64,000 nucleotides of DNA from Antennarius striatus (Eukaryota; Chordata; Actinopteri; Lophiiformes; Antennariidae), in contig NC_090797.1 in the NCBI RefSeq assembly GCF_040054535.1, positions 3,938,501-4,002,500 of the forward strand, written 5' to 3'. Position 1 is the stretch's first letter, and every line of letters begins with the position of its first letter. This document shows positions 1 to 12,644 of the stretch, in pieces. The translations under genes were made by a program, and so were the position numbers. The notes under the pieces were generated by a model. That model did no database searches and was not told the origin of the DNA. It worked only from the letters and a program-made list of their open reading frames with translations.

Positions 1-1447
1 AAATCATTGCTGGTGTGAGGAGGGGGATGAACATGTTCTGGTTTATAGGAATAAGCTTCACAGCCTGGGGCTATTTCCTGCTCACGTGTGGCAAATAAAA
101 GGCTACCTCAGGCTAGTAAATCTGGCGACGTCACCGCCAGGATCAACTGAAACGCAAGAAAACATTTCAATTATCCTGGAAACAGAAGGATAATTCGGGG
201 TGGGGGTGTAAAACGACCCGGGTGGAGACCCTGGCTGAAATCCCCCGGTAGGTGTCGGGGAAAAAATGCTAACAATGCTGATAGGACAGTGTATGGTTGT
301 AGCTGTTTTGTTTTCCTACAGGAATTTGACCCCTGGCAGAAGGGCGACCTTTGCCCCCAGGCTACCCCCTCTCAGGAACATTTGGGTTAGGGTTTTAGTG
401 AGGAATGGAGGTGATGGAGCAGGAGGGGAGAGCCTGATTTAAGTCTGGAGAGCCCGCTGTTGAATCGTGTTTGTTTATGACGAGAGACAAACTGGGATTC
501 TGGATTTGGGTGTGGGATATTATTAAATCTAGTGGAGGGAGAGAGAGAGAGAGATGAGGTGTTCAGGAACAGAATTAAATCCCAGCGTTAAGTTTGTTTA
601 AGTTAGCAGGGACAGAGTCATGGAGTGGAAGTTAGAAATGTAATCATCCAGAGTGTGTTAGGAGTGAGAGAGAGGAGGCCTCTACAGGAAATCAATAATC
701 AGCAAACGGCTGTTCTGACAGGAAAAGCTGTTTTTCTACCAGAGGTGGAAAATACAGTAGCTGTGTGCATAAATTAGTATTACTCCTCCTGTCCTACCTC
801 AGGCCTTCATGAGGTTCATCCTGTCAAGTATTATCTCTGATCTGATCGTCTTCTGGTTTAGTCATAGGTTTTATTCCCAACGGTGATTTCAGTTCAGGGC
901 TCTTCAATTTATTTTATGCATGTGTCCTGGGGGGGGGGATTCAACCACGTGGGAAAAGCAGTGAGTCATCTGTCTACTCATGCCTAAAATAGTTAGAACA
1001 CATTTTGTGTTTACAAGGCGTTTGTGTGTTCAGGGTAAAATTAACTTGCACAACAATCCAGGTGCAGCTTTTTTTATTTTACGCCATTGTTTCCTTTTTT
1101 TTTTCTTTTCCATTTTTGACAATCTGAAGCAAAATTGTCTTCTCCATCCTGATTTTTCCCTCCACTTTTCTCTGAACTTTATTCCACTGGAAGTCTTTTG
1201 AGAGCTTCCATCACTGCGTCAGGAGAGTATTTGCTGTAAAGCAGTGAAAAGTGTCCTCTTAGAGCGATGAGACTGCTCCATCGATCCACCTGCAGACTTA
1301 AATCAATGTTTCTTCTTTATAAAGCTGGGATGAATGAGTTCTCTCCACTCTCTTCCAACCTCCCTTACTCAAATTTTCTTTTTTTTTACAAGCTTATCAC
1401 TCCTGCCTCAGTATTGACACACTTTCTCTCTCTCTACCTCTGTCTAG
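1..1447 (+). other. intron of rsbn1l (left edge of window)
   Basis: I see no conserved coding exon here. The stretch ends in a pyrimidine-rich tract and an acceptor (ctctgtctag) directly before the first recognisable rsbn1l exon. It holds a short GA repeat near 535-555 and a T-rich tract near 1,065-1,115. The first coding exon(s) of rsbn1l should lie left of the window. Confidence 0.6.
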
Positions 1448-4400
1448 ATGAAAAAGAGAAAGCCAAGATCAACTTGGAGGAGCTGCAAATCAAAAAAGTG
1501 AAGAAGAAAAAGAAGAAGAAACACAAAGAGGGGGAGAAGCACAAGCGGGTGAAGATGTACCACCGCTCCTGCCAAACCGTTTGCGCCGGTCTCCTCCTCC
1601 TCCCTCCTCCCTCGTCGTCACCCACCTCCTCCAGTCCTGCTCACAACGCCTCCCTGTCTCTATTTAAGTCCCCTCTACCGGTTTACCCACCGCCCAACAA
1701 CAAAACTTCACCCCTTCCCCTCACCACCACATCCCTCCTAAACTCCTCTCTCGCCAACTCCCTGTCCACCATGAAGACGCCGCAGCCCCCCCCAGCTTCC
1801 CATCACATTTACCCTGGCATGGCGGGCCTGGAGTTCGCCCCGTTCATCTACATCGAGAACCAGCCTAACGGGGGGGCCCTGGTGGCCCACGCCTACACCT
1901 CTCAGCTCTCCTCTCTCTCCACCGACCAGCGGCAGCAGTTCGCCCAGGAGTTTGTCACTTTGGCTTTCAGCGAGGACACCTCCAAGGTAAGGGGGGTATC
2001 GATCCGATTGATCCATAGATGTTGGCAGTTCCTTGTATTTAAAATCAATTTTAATCTGCGGTGCTGGCCGTCCTCCAGGCGGCGCACTACGTCATGGGGA
2101 TCATCCACGGAGAAGCCGGCTACCTGCCGGACTTCCTGGACTACTTCTCAACCAAGTTCCCGGCAGCGCCTGTCAAAATGGAAATACTGGGAAAGAAGGA
2201 CATAGAAACCACCACCATGGCTAACTTCTACTCTCAGGTCAGTCCCGCATGTCGGAAACATCCCGTTTAAAAAGAGAAAATGTTTCCCACTTCAGCTGAA
2301 CTGACAGAACCAATCATCTGTCAAGCAGATTTTACCCTTTAATGTCTGTGGATTTGCAGATAGTGCCGACCAGATGGCAAGCGATCACACAAAAATCCAA
2401 AACTACAAAGGCCAAATGCCTCCGAGCTTTTTATATTCTGTCCTCTGTGTTTCTTCTATTGGGAAAATATGTAGTTTTCAGTATATATATGTATATGACA
2501 GGTTTATGAACGATTTGACATGACATGAGTTGTGTTACAATTGTAGGTGAGTGTGATTATTAAAGATTTGTGAAGAAGGAAGCTTGAAAGAAAGAATACA
2601 CGTGGAAAGGAGGATAAACTATGAGTAGTGAAACATTTGGATGAAATGATGGGGTGCTTCTGGTGCTGTGTGGGTGTTTCTGGTGCTGTGAGGGTCTTTC
2701 TGGTGCGGTGGGTGTGTTTCTAGTCCTGTGGGGGTTGCTGCCGTCAGTGCTGGATCATCTCGTAGGAGCTCTGTGACACGACTGGACGTCTTCATTTACA
2801 GTTCATAGCTTGCTTATGAAAAGCCTTTTGTTGCCTCGATCCCCCTGGGGGAGATACTCAACCAGACCAGCATCACCACCACAGGAGAGATTGGGGGGTG
2901 GATGAAGAGTTTAAACTCGCATGAAACATTTAAGTGTTCTTTTGTTTGTTTACATCCACAAACTTCCTCCATCTTTGCATGTCTTTGAATAAATCCAGGT
3001 AACATAGCATCTGAATGGACCCCCCCCCCCCGTCCTCCCCAGTGCTAACATGCGTTCTGAGCTGGCCCTTTAAGAATACTGTTCCTTGCAGGGGTAACGT
3101 CATTGTCCGCTGGTCTTGTTTTTTTTTTTCCCTCTTAGCTCTCAGCAATGACCTTGGGAAATAGACGTGCACACACACACGCACACACATACACACAGAG
3201 ATGTGAGCATGGGCAGACGGTGTTATATACACACAGCGCAGGTGTACACACACACAGATTGATTTCTCTCACGCTTCTCTCTCTCTTCACCTCCCTCCTT
3301 TTTTTTGCGCCTGCTGCCTCTGTGTTCGTCTTTCATCCTTTCGTTCATCCCTCCATTCTTTATGTTCCTGCTCTGCTTGGTGGAGCTTTGACACGAGGAG
3401 AGAGAGAGAGAGAAAGAGGGGAAAGGAAAGGAAAGGTAGAAGTCTTGGTTTTGACCTGAATGCACGTTTACTTGATTTATTCTCATTATTACATTTTGTC
3501 CTGTGGGCTAAAGAAGAATGAGACACCATTACACACAACCCTGATGTCTAAGTCACATAAATCACAACAGATAACAAGGTGTGTGTGTGTGTTCGTTCTG
3601 AGTTTGACTGCAGGCATCAGAAGTTGCCCAGCTGCTGTTCAGGTCGTGAGTATTTGGTATTAATCACCTGACTAGAGGCATTTTCAGCGGCGCCGGGGAT
3701 TATAGCAGATTACAGCACTCCATTTTCTCAGAGCAAGAGCAACTTGACAGTTTACGCACGAGGAGGCTCAACCCAATACTCTTCCCGTGTAACAATATCC
3801 ACACATTAACACAAAGCAGAAGAACACACCGCTGCTTTTTAGTTGGATATTAAACGTACGCTGGTGTTGTGCTCATAGCGGAATGCTAGCAGTAACACCC
3901 GGGACGTTTAGAAGCTAAAGTCAGACTAACCATGACATAAACTGAAATAGATTAGTAAAATGAAACCTCATGTGAGTGATTCCGACGGTCTGCGCCCTCC
4001 CAACAGGTGGCGCCGATGTAATTATTGTGCAAAAAAAAGGCAGTTTTGGAAAGACTGTGTATCCGTGATCACCTGGTCACAATTATTTATGCTTAAACTT
4101 TGGAATTTTTATTTTTGCACAATCCAGAGTCACAATGTTCCATACATAGCCCATTTGACCGAAAGATCTGTGTTTTTGTCAGCACATTCCTAAGATGTGT
4201 GGCTGAAGGTGGTCAGGATTCAGAGAGACGGAGTCCTGCATGTCTGAAGCCAACCCTGGTTTCTCTATAAAGCTGTAGGACAAGCAAACAACCCACACTG
4301 TTTTGCAAAAATGCATGCAGTAGGCATTATTTTAACTGCGTTCTCCAGTTAAGAAATAAATCTCTTGTGACATTGAAGTCAGATGCTGAAGTAAAAATAT

Positions 4401-5107
4401 TGATTCTAGTTCAGGACTCAGGATGGAGTCAGACGTGCCCTCGCCCACGGAATGCAGGTCGCTTGTTCTGCTGCATGGATGAGAAACTGTCGCTCAAAGC
4501 TGTGTTGAAGTCGAGGCAGAGATTACATAAATCTATAGAGGTCAGCGTCAGGACGGGTTGCCACCACATGACCTCAGAACGAGAGAGTAAAGGAGGTGTC
4601 GAGGACAAGAGGAGAATTAACAAGTGGTTTCAGTGGCTGAAGCAGAAATGGAAACACGACCAGGAATAAGAGAGAGAGGAAGGGAGAGTAACACGAGATG
4701 GAGACGCTGACAGATGAGAGAAAAATAGATTATCTGGATATAACCGCCAGAGGAGAGTGCAGAGGGAATGAGATGATCTGTTTAAAGAAACTCTGCAAAG
4801 AAAGTGATGCCGGTGGAGGATGACAGTGATGATAATTACGTGTAATAATCCTGCAAATTTTTAAACCTGGAATCCCGAATGAGTTGCAGTTCATTTTAAA
4901 AAGGGAGAAGAGGAAAAATAGTTTGTTTTTGTGCAGCAGCGTCTTTCTTTTTGAAGTGAAGGTTATTATATTTATCAGCGTAATGAAAAAAAGTAAATAA
5001 AGAGCAAAACTGCGCATCTCGCATCTCGAACCGTTCTGAGGAAGTCTGTCACGTTTCCTGTTTCCTTCTGTTTGTTTTCGATTCTAAAAGATGAGCTGTG
5101 TGTTTGT

Positions 5108-5156
<49 letters not shown>

Positions 5157-8100
5157 TGAGTGTACGAGCGATTCGCTAACTGTTAAATTTAACCATTCAT
5201 CGGAGGCAGTGATACTCAGAGGCTCTTTGTTGTCAGCATGGGGGTTATTCCGCTGTTAAATTATGCATTGTGTAAACACACCCACAGACACACACACACA
5301 CACACACAGAAAATAAATGCTAATAAGTGCACACAGTTATAAGTGAGTGGAAAAATGACTGCATACACACACACACACACATACACACACACACGCTGGC
5401 TGACATCCACTCAGCCGCTTACGAGTCTTTCTGTGCTTCTACACACACACTTTCCTCTCAGTATTTAGGTCATTGACTCAGTGACACCACAAAGTTGTGT
5501 GTGAGTGTTTTTCAGCTTTTTTATTTGCAGTCATGTGACCAGGATCTCATCGTGAAATGAAGTGAGCAAAACAAGACAAGACATTTTGAACATGCATCAA
5601 CATTTAAAGTCCGTTCTTAAATAATAATACCTCATACTTGTTAATTCGAGCTTTGAGGGTTATGTTTTTGTTCGCTTTGTGTGATTTGTGTCTCTTTCTA
5701 GACGTCTTCAGGTTTAAACTGTTTGATCTCAAGTTGTCCCTTGAAAAAATGCACTGTTTTGTTTCTCTAAATTGCTTTGATGATATATGATTATTAATCG
5801 TACAAATAAGAAAAAGATTGAATAGTAGAGTCTCACACAAACACACACAAACACACACGTTCTTCTAGGAATGACGGGTGAGGTGTGATCGGCTCCCGTC
5901 CAGCCAGTGTGGGGATTTAATGCCTTGCTCAAGGACACACCTCCACCTCCAGTCATCTTTCAGTGAAGATTTTCCATCTTCATTATTTCCCATCATCCTC
6001 TCCAGCCCGCGTTCATCTCTCCTCTTTTGTCTTCATCACACTCCACCTCCCCTCCCCTTCCTCTTCATCACTCCTTCTTTCGGTCCTCCCTCGCTCCTTC
6101 ACCTCAATAATATTAACCCGTCTCACTTTCTCCACCTGTCTCTCTCTCTCTGCTGCATTGTGTCTCTTCTATGAACCCCCCCATATCCCCCCCATACCCA
6201 TGTCTGTCTTGTCAGTTGATGACTCATCGCAGGCCAGCAGCCTACGCACACACCTCGATCAGCTAAGAACACTACATGCAGGCCACATGCTGCACAAATT
6301 ACACATACAGACAGACACACACACACACACACACTCACTCACGCTCTGTCAGCCAAGTGAAGGGCTCCAAACCGTCTGTTGAGTCATGCCGGTGGAGCCG
6401 CCAACGCTCGCCACACACGGCTGTGTGATGTTGTGCTTTCGTTTGTTGTTATTTATAAAGCAGACGTGTTTCCTCTCACAGTCGTCATCCTGCTGAAATG
6501 TTCCCTCCACTTTTTACTGGCTTCACGTGTGGCGGAGTGTTTGATGGCGTGTGTGTTATAGTGAGTTCCGTTATAAGGTCATAACTCACATTGTGTTTGT
6601 GCCGTCGCTGCAGGTGAGGAGGACCTACAGTAATGGCACCTACAGAGCAGGAGCGATGAGGCAGATCAGCCTGGTGGGCGCCGTGGACGAGGAGGTCGGC
6701 GATTATTTCCCAGAATTCCTTGGCATGCTGGAGGAGTCGCCCTTCCTGAAGGTGAGTACGGGTGTTCGGTATGCTAATTAGCAGCGGGACGGATGAATGG
6801 ATCTCGCTTTGGACGGTAACAGCAGAGCTTGACTTCTTGATCGGCGTAGGAGAACGTGACGATGCGCAATGAGAATAAATGAGGAAGCTGCGATTCGCTG
6901 CGCCCTGAAGGCGACGGAAATCCATCTCAGCAGTCCTGGGATGAAGTTAAATGTGCAGCGGCAGCACCTGAAGTAAATTCGTTGCTTAACTGACATCATG
7001 CCTTCCTGAAACATCCGTTTCTGCTGAAGCTTCACAGACTTAATAACCCGTTCCATAAGTAAACCGATGTTTCCCCCTCGCTCAGAACTAATAATCTCAT
7101 TGGCTGCGGGAGAAGAAGATGTCGACTTCCATGTTGGTTTTTCCAAACTTTCAAAAGCCGTGTGTTTGCCTTCCCCGAAATGAGAGGGACAATCTTTTCT
7201 GCTGTTTGCGTTTCTGTGTTGACACTTCAAATCTCCTTCCTGCCAGCGAGAAGGAAGAGTGATGCTATACTCGCAAAATCAAACGATGCTTCTCCTCCGG
7301 TGCCTCCTATCTGTCGAGAGCTTTGGCTGTGATTCTACATGAGGAAGTCAGTCGTCGACTTTTTGCTCAGTGTGGCAGTTTCTTTTTTTTTCGTGTACAG
7401 AAGATTAAATACTTTCTAAACTGTTTGACTGACTCTTCCTCTCCTCTGTCGTCCCGGCTGCAGCGGACTCTCCCTTGGGGAACGTTCTCCAGTCTGACGC
7501 TGATGGATCCCACGGAGAGCGATGACGGTCCCATCATGTGGGTCAGACCCGGAGAGCAGATGATACCGGTAGCTGATATACCAAAGTCCCCTTTCAAAAG
7601 AAAACGGTGAGTCCAGCAGGTTTAAATACATTTATATCTGGAATATGTGTGCTAATCTATTCATGTTAGCGTCATCAAACTTCACTGAACATGAACGCCT
7701 GTTATTTTCTTGTTGCACACTCGTTACGCTTCAATCGCTGGCGATGTTTGAACAACGTGACTTTCAGGAAAATGTGCGAGTGTTTTTGCGTGTGTGCCGT
7801 CGAAAACACTTGTGTAACAGCTGTGGCTGAATCTGTTTTCACCGACACGGATGAATTGACAGAAAGATAGAGGGAGTTTCTCTTCTTTCACTCGTGAACG
7901 TTCTCATCCTCTCATCACTTGATGGTGATTTAAAGACGTTTTCCTTGTTGACATCTTCTAAACTCGTCCTCTACCTTGTTACATCTTTCCCGTCTTTCTC
8001 TCTCAATCGCCCCGACAGTCTATCTTCTGTTTCCTCCTCTTGACCTCTCTTTCCTGCTTTCAGCTGATTTATGGCACCGTTAACGTGATCGTATCTCCAG

Positions 8101-8912
8101 GAACTTTAAAGGGAAACTACATACATCTAATAACCCAGGGCGATGCATATGTTTTCTTCCTATGTCCATCTGTGTGTTTAAAGGAAAATGCATTAAAAAA
8201 ACAGAAGAGGTTTCCTCTGCAGTTTGACCATATTTTGAAAGCTGCAGAGGAAACATTCTGTTCGGGGTTCAGCTTCTTTTTTTTCTGGCAGCACTGAGAC
8301 TCATTCTGAGATTTCAGATGATGGAAATAATCCAAAATGATTCTGGGTATAACCAATGAACGCGACGGACGTAATTGCATTGAACAGGATGGAGGCCTGA
8401 TGCAGAACGCTGGCTTCTTCTTTAGATTTAAAATGCACCATGGATTCAATCATCCGGTAACTTCCCCTTCAATGCTGTTGGTTAAGAATTTTTATTTCAG
8501 TATTTTGTTGAAATTTTTTTTTAAAAAGTGTCTGCATGGTGGTGTTTGACTACTTTTTGGCTCACGAGTTCCTTCTTTTCTTTTTAATTAACAGAAAAAA
8601 GTAGCTGACAGATTAATGAGTAATAATGAAGAGTTGCAGCCCTGGACTCACACCGGCTCAGCGCTCTGAGCATAAACGTGATCTACGACCTTTCCAGGAG
8701 TGAATGCAGCGGGTTTAAGATGTATATTAACAGTGATTGTGGTCAGAGATAGTGACTCCCTCTTTGCCCCCCCCCCCCCCGTTCTTTACACCCCTTTTTA
8801 TGACTGCCTTATCCTTCCGCTCCCTTTCTCGTCGCTCTAGTTTCTCCCACTTTATCTCCCTCCACACTCCTCTATTACGCTGAACACGCACAGAAATCCA
8901 CCCTGATTATTT

Positions 8913-8950
<38 letters not shown>

Positions 8951-11900
8951 TGGTTAAAGACGTTAGTAGCCGGACTCATTGTGTTCCCAATGCCTTTTTG
9001 GTTCTCTTTCACACACTCCTGCCTCTTTCCTCTTCTCTCCAAATGAATTAACGCACAATTAAGTGTTGAGCTTGGATGGTTCATCCGTGCGTGTGTATGT
9101 GTGTGTCTGTGTCTGTCTTTGTTACACCCTTGAAGGATTCTCTTATGGACTGTGTGTGTGTGTTTCTCCCGAGTCTGACTGCAGCTCCAGTCTGACTCAC
9201 CGATCCAGTAGCGAGCCGCCTGCAGTGCTTCTTTTGTTTGGCATCACGGCTTCTTGCACACAAGCCGAGGAGTAAAAGCACTTGTGTGCATTAGATTATT
9301 GAAATCTATTTCTTCTTGTTTTGTCAAAGCGCACAAAGGTTTTGTAGTAATTCACCAGCAGTGTTTTGCATTCAGAATTTAATTGGACTCCACGCTGATC
9401 GTGCAGGAAAAGTCATTTTAGCCACCAGCAGACATGAAAGCGCAAAAATAATTTGCTGCAGAGAAAATATTCTTGATCCAGTAAAGCCTCAGTACATCTG
9501 CAAACGTGGCTTTTATTTGAAGTCTACTACTGTGAGACATCTAGTAAGGTTGTTTTACAACAGTGATGTATGTTTTCGTCCTCTGGCTCTATCCTATTTC
9601 ACTGTATGGACCTGGACTTTGTGACATTAATGGTGTGCAGATCTCTTCACCCTATTTCACCTGCAACCCGTCCAATGTAATTAGAATGTGCAGAAAACCC
9701 ACTCTAATGCTGGGTTTCATACTCTGCAGCCTCCTCCAGCCACACTGGTGCTGCCTGGATCACATCAGTGTCACGATAACGACTCCCCCAGCAGATAAAG
9801 CCAGTATGGTGTTGTTATTTTATCACAGTGGGGAGGAAATAAAGCGAGAAACAGAGCTGCCCACGCACACACACACTCACAGGAGGTGGGGAGGAGATAT
9901 GTCCTGGTAAAACACATGTTGTGTGTCTCCTTTCGTCCCGCTGCAGCTCCACCAATGAGGTGAAGAACCTGCTGCAGTCGCTGCCCAGGACCAGCGAGCC
10001 CAGAGAGATGCTGTTCGAGGATCGGACCCGGGCCCACGCCGATCACATCGGTCAGGGCTTCGAGCGCGAGACCACAGCCGCCGTGGGGGTCCTGAAGGCG
10101 GTGCGGTCCGGAGAAAGGTAGGTGTGAGACATTTGATGTTTTGTTTAAGAAGCGGCGCACGCCAGCAGGATGTGATGTAATCGCTCTCGCCCTGTCTTCC
10201 CCCCGCTCTCAGCTCAGACCCTCCTCGTGTAACCAAAGACGTCGTGTGTTTCCACGCCGGTGATTTCCCTCACGTAGTTCAGAGGCTGCAGCTGGACCTG
10301 CATGAACCTCCATTGTCTCAGGTTTCATAGCACACACACGCACACAGGCACACACAAAAACACATTTTAGAATCATCTCTGCTATGCCATTCCTCAGTGT
10401 TACCTTAATATAACACCTGTTTTGCACTTCTGAGTAGTTTATGTAATTTGTTGTTGGATGCTGCCACCTGGTGGCCACTAGTTGAACTGCCTCAAATTAG
10501 AGAAATTGTATCAGGAAACAAACATTTTTTGGTTTAGTTAATTTTATTCAATCACGTTGACCAACCCAGTATTAATGCTACCTCATAGGGAATTATGTAA
10601 AACATATAGAATAAATAAACAGTAACGTGAACCTGTTTATTTGGTCCCATTTGAAAAACAGCAGACTAACCTTTATAATGTAATAGTAATGGTGACACTT
10701 AAATACAGCAGGCTGGTTTTGGAATGCGACTGAATATGATTTCATGTTTTATCATTTCATGTCATTTATTCCAGTTGTTGAACACGTCTCTGTAAAGGTA
10801 ACAGAGCCTTCTAAGTCCTAACGGCACAAAATTATCCACACAGCAGCTCAAAGATAGGAAGGGATGTCTGAAATAAATGCGAAAAGCGTTTTTCTATCTG
10901 TAAAAGCAACACTAATATTTTATTTTGATGCGCCTGCCTCATTTCCTCCATCTGAACCCTCCACCCATCTTTCTCATTGCAGTGCGTGCAGTGGGTGGAT
11001 GACGCCAAACTAAACCAGCTGCGCCGCGAAGGGATCCGCTACGCCCGCATCCGCCTGTGTCACGACGACATCTACTTCATCCCGCGCAACGTGGTCCACC
11101 AGTTCAAGACGGTGTCGTCCGTCTGCAGCCTGGCGTGGCACGTCCGCTTAAAACAATACCACCAGGTGGAGGAAGAGGAGGAGGAAGTTAAGGAAGAGGA
11201 GGAAGAGGTGGAGTTGAAGGAAGAGAAAAAGGATGCAGAGGAAGAGGAGGGTGAGAAAGGAGTGAAGGAAAGTAGGAAGGTGAGAGACGACGAGGAGGTG
11301 GCAGGAAACAGGACGTTGCCAGCTGTCAAAAAGGAAGTAAAACATTCTCCTGTCTTGTCTCGGCTCCCTGCTCCCCCCGCGGACTCGAACGCGAGCATCG
11401 AGAGAGAGGGAGAGGAGAGAGAGCGGGTGAAAGAAAGAGGGAAACTCAAACTTGAGTTTTCGCCTCCTCTTAAAGGAAAAGCAGAACTTCCTTCATTGCC
11501 TGTCTGCAAGAATAAATCTCCCTCGACTCTCATTCCTGCCTCTCATCCTCCTCACCAGGACACCAAACCCAAAGCAGCCTCATCCAAGCACCTTCATCAC
11601 CATCACAACCGAACGTCTTCCAGCGGAAGCTCCTCTAAATCCTCCGTCAAGTCTTCCTCCTCTTCGTCGCCTTCCACAGCGACTCCTCTACGCTCCTCTT
11701 TTGCCGCGCCCAATCCATCCTCTACCTCGTCTCCATCGTCCGTTCAGTCCATCTCAATAACTCCTGTATCCTCCCTGACCGGCCCGAAGCCTGTTGCGGA
11801 TTCTTCCTCCAACTTCCGTCCTCCCGCCGTTTCCACGGCGACCGAGCTGCCTTCCTCGTTTAAGTCGAATCACCCGAATGACAAGGACCCCTCGGCTTCG

Positions 11901-12644
11901 GACGTCCGGACGCAGGCGCGTTCGGATGTCTGGCCGCCACACAGTTCGTCCTCTGCGGACGCGCACACATACGCCCCCGCTGGCTCGCCAGCCGACACAC
12001 GGACACACGCTGGGGCACGGACACACGGGGGGGCACGGACACACACGGACTCGCGGATGCACACACTCCAGGAGAAATGGACTCACTGCGTCGACTCCAG
12101 GACGTCCGCAGAGCCTCAGATGCATCAAGGGATTTACATGCAGCAATACACACCCCAGCATGTCTCACCCCCCAACCTCCCCCACATGCTCCCCCCCTCT
12201 TACCCCCCTCTCATGCCGCACTCCCACCTTCCCCAAGGTATGAACTCCTTCCTGGGTCAGAACGTGCCGCTTCACCTCTACCCGCCGCACCAACCCAACT
12301 TCACACAGTCGCAGCCTTACCCTCCCCCCAGCAGCCCGCCGTCCCTCCCCCCTCACCTGTCGCACCCCCACCAGTACATGAGCCCACACGCCAAATCCTT
12401 CTTCCCTCCTCACTTCCCCTCCCACCACTACCTCCCCCCTCAGTCCTTCCTGTCTCAACCCCCCAGCCCTTACCCGCCGCAGCCACAATATCAATCCCCG
12501 GCGCCCCCCTTCCCTCACCCCCCGCCACCCCCTTCCTCCTCGCCGCCTCCCCCTCCTCCCTCTCTACCGCCGCCCCCTCAGCCCTCTCCTCCCGTCCTCC
12601 CTCCCCCCTTGAAGCATGAAGAGGAGCAAAAACAGATTTTATAG
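1448..12644 (+). CDS. rsbn1l: RSBN1-like protein (JmjC-type, putative H4K20me2 demethylase), 5' partial
   Basis: Seven coding exons join in frame: 1448-1986, 2079-2237, 6614-6751, 7464-7606, 9947-10117, 10213-10321 and 10983-12644 (stop TAG), giving about 972 codons after the missing N-terminus. The first exon carries a Lys-rich nuclear-type tract ([19 protein letters not shown]) and IEHQPNGG-like text. Later exons carry the RSBN1 core ([49 protein letters not shown]). RSBN1 proteins and worm DPY-21 are known Fe(II)/2-oxoglutarate histone H4K20me2 demethylases. I infer that HAD in exon 9947 and the His of [10 protein letters not shown] in the last exon are metal ligands. The last exon adds about 500 residues of low complexity: Glu-rich, then Ser-rich, then Pro/His-rich. 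The paralogue RSBN1 is the alternative; adjacency to tmem60 and phtf2 favours rsbn1l. Confidence 0.88.
2238..6613 (+). other. rsbn1l intron with microsatellites and a minisatellite
   Basis: A non-coding stretch of 4.4 kb. It contains a four-copy 20-bp minisatellite (2653-2732), (GT)n at about 5115-5155, (CA)n near 5288-5308 and 6316-6332, and GA tracts. Near 5,920-5,955 is text resembling a common fish interspersed repeat (tgccttgctcaaggacac). No ORF here shows protein-like conservation. Confidence 0.6.
2653..2732 (+). repeat. 20-bp minisatellite, four imperfect copies
   Basis: Four consecutive 20-bp units (starts 2653, 2673, 2693, 2713) share the pattern GGTgtTTCTGGTGCTGTGxG, with divergence increasing toward the last unit. 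It lies inside an rsbn1l intron. Confidence 0.75.
7607..9946 (+). other. rsbn1l intron
   Basis: A non-coding intron of 2.3 kb between the exon ending KSPFKRK and the exon starting STNEVKNL. Apart from the hairpin at 8201-8261 it holds a C-run near 8767-8780, (AC)n at about 8913-8948 and GT-rich stretches near 9090-9165. I recognise nothing coding in it. Confidence 0.6.
8201..8261 (+). other. imperfect hairpin, miRNA-precursor-like, in rsbn1l intron
   Basis: The arms 8201-8222 and 8242-8261 are complementary. The inner 13 bp (GTTTCCTCTGCAG against CTGCAGAGGAAAC) are perfect, the outer ACAGAA/TTCTGT also pairs across a small bulge, and the loop is 19 nt. The size fits a short miRNA hairpin, but no known miRNA seed was recognised. 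It could equally be a MITE remnant or chance. Confidence 0.4.
11982..12070 (+). repeat. coding tandem repeat (ggcacggacacac-type) in rsbn1l
   Basis: A degenerate 12-15-bp CA-rich repeat inside the last rsbn1l exon. It encodes repeated Arg-Thr-His blocks ([18 protein letters not shown]) and looks like a microsatellite captured in frame. Reading frame is kept on both sides into the Pro/His-rich tail. Confidence 0.65.

Noticed and set aside
1434-2016. Minus-strand open frames over the first rsbn1l exon
   Set aside because: They are the complement of Lys- and Pro-rich coding sequence; the plus-strand frame has clear RSBN1 homology and splice sites.
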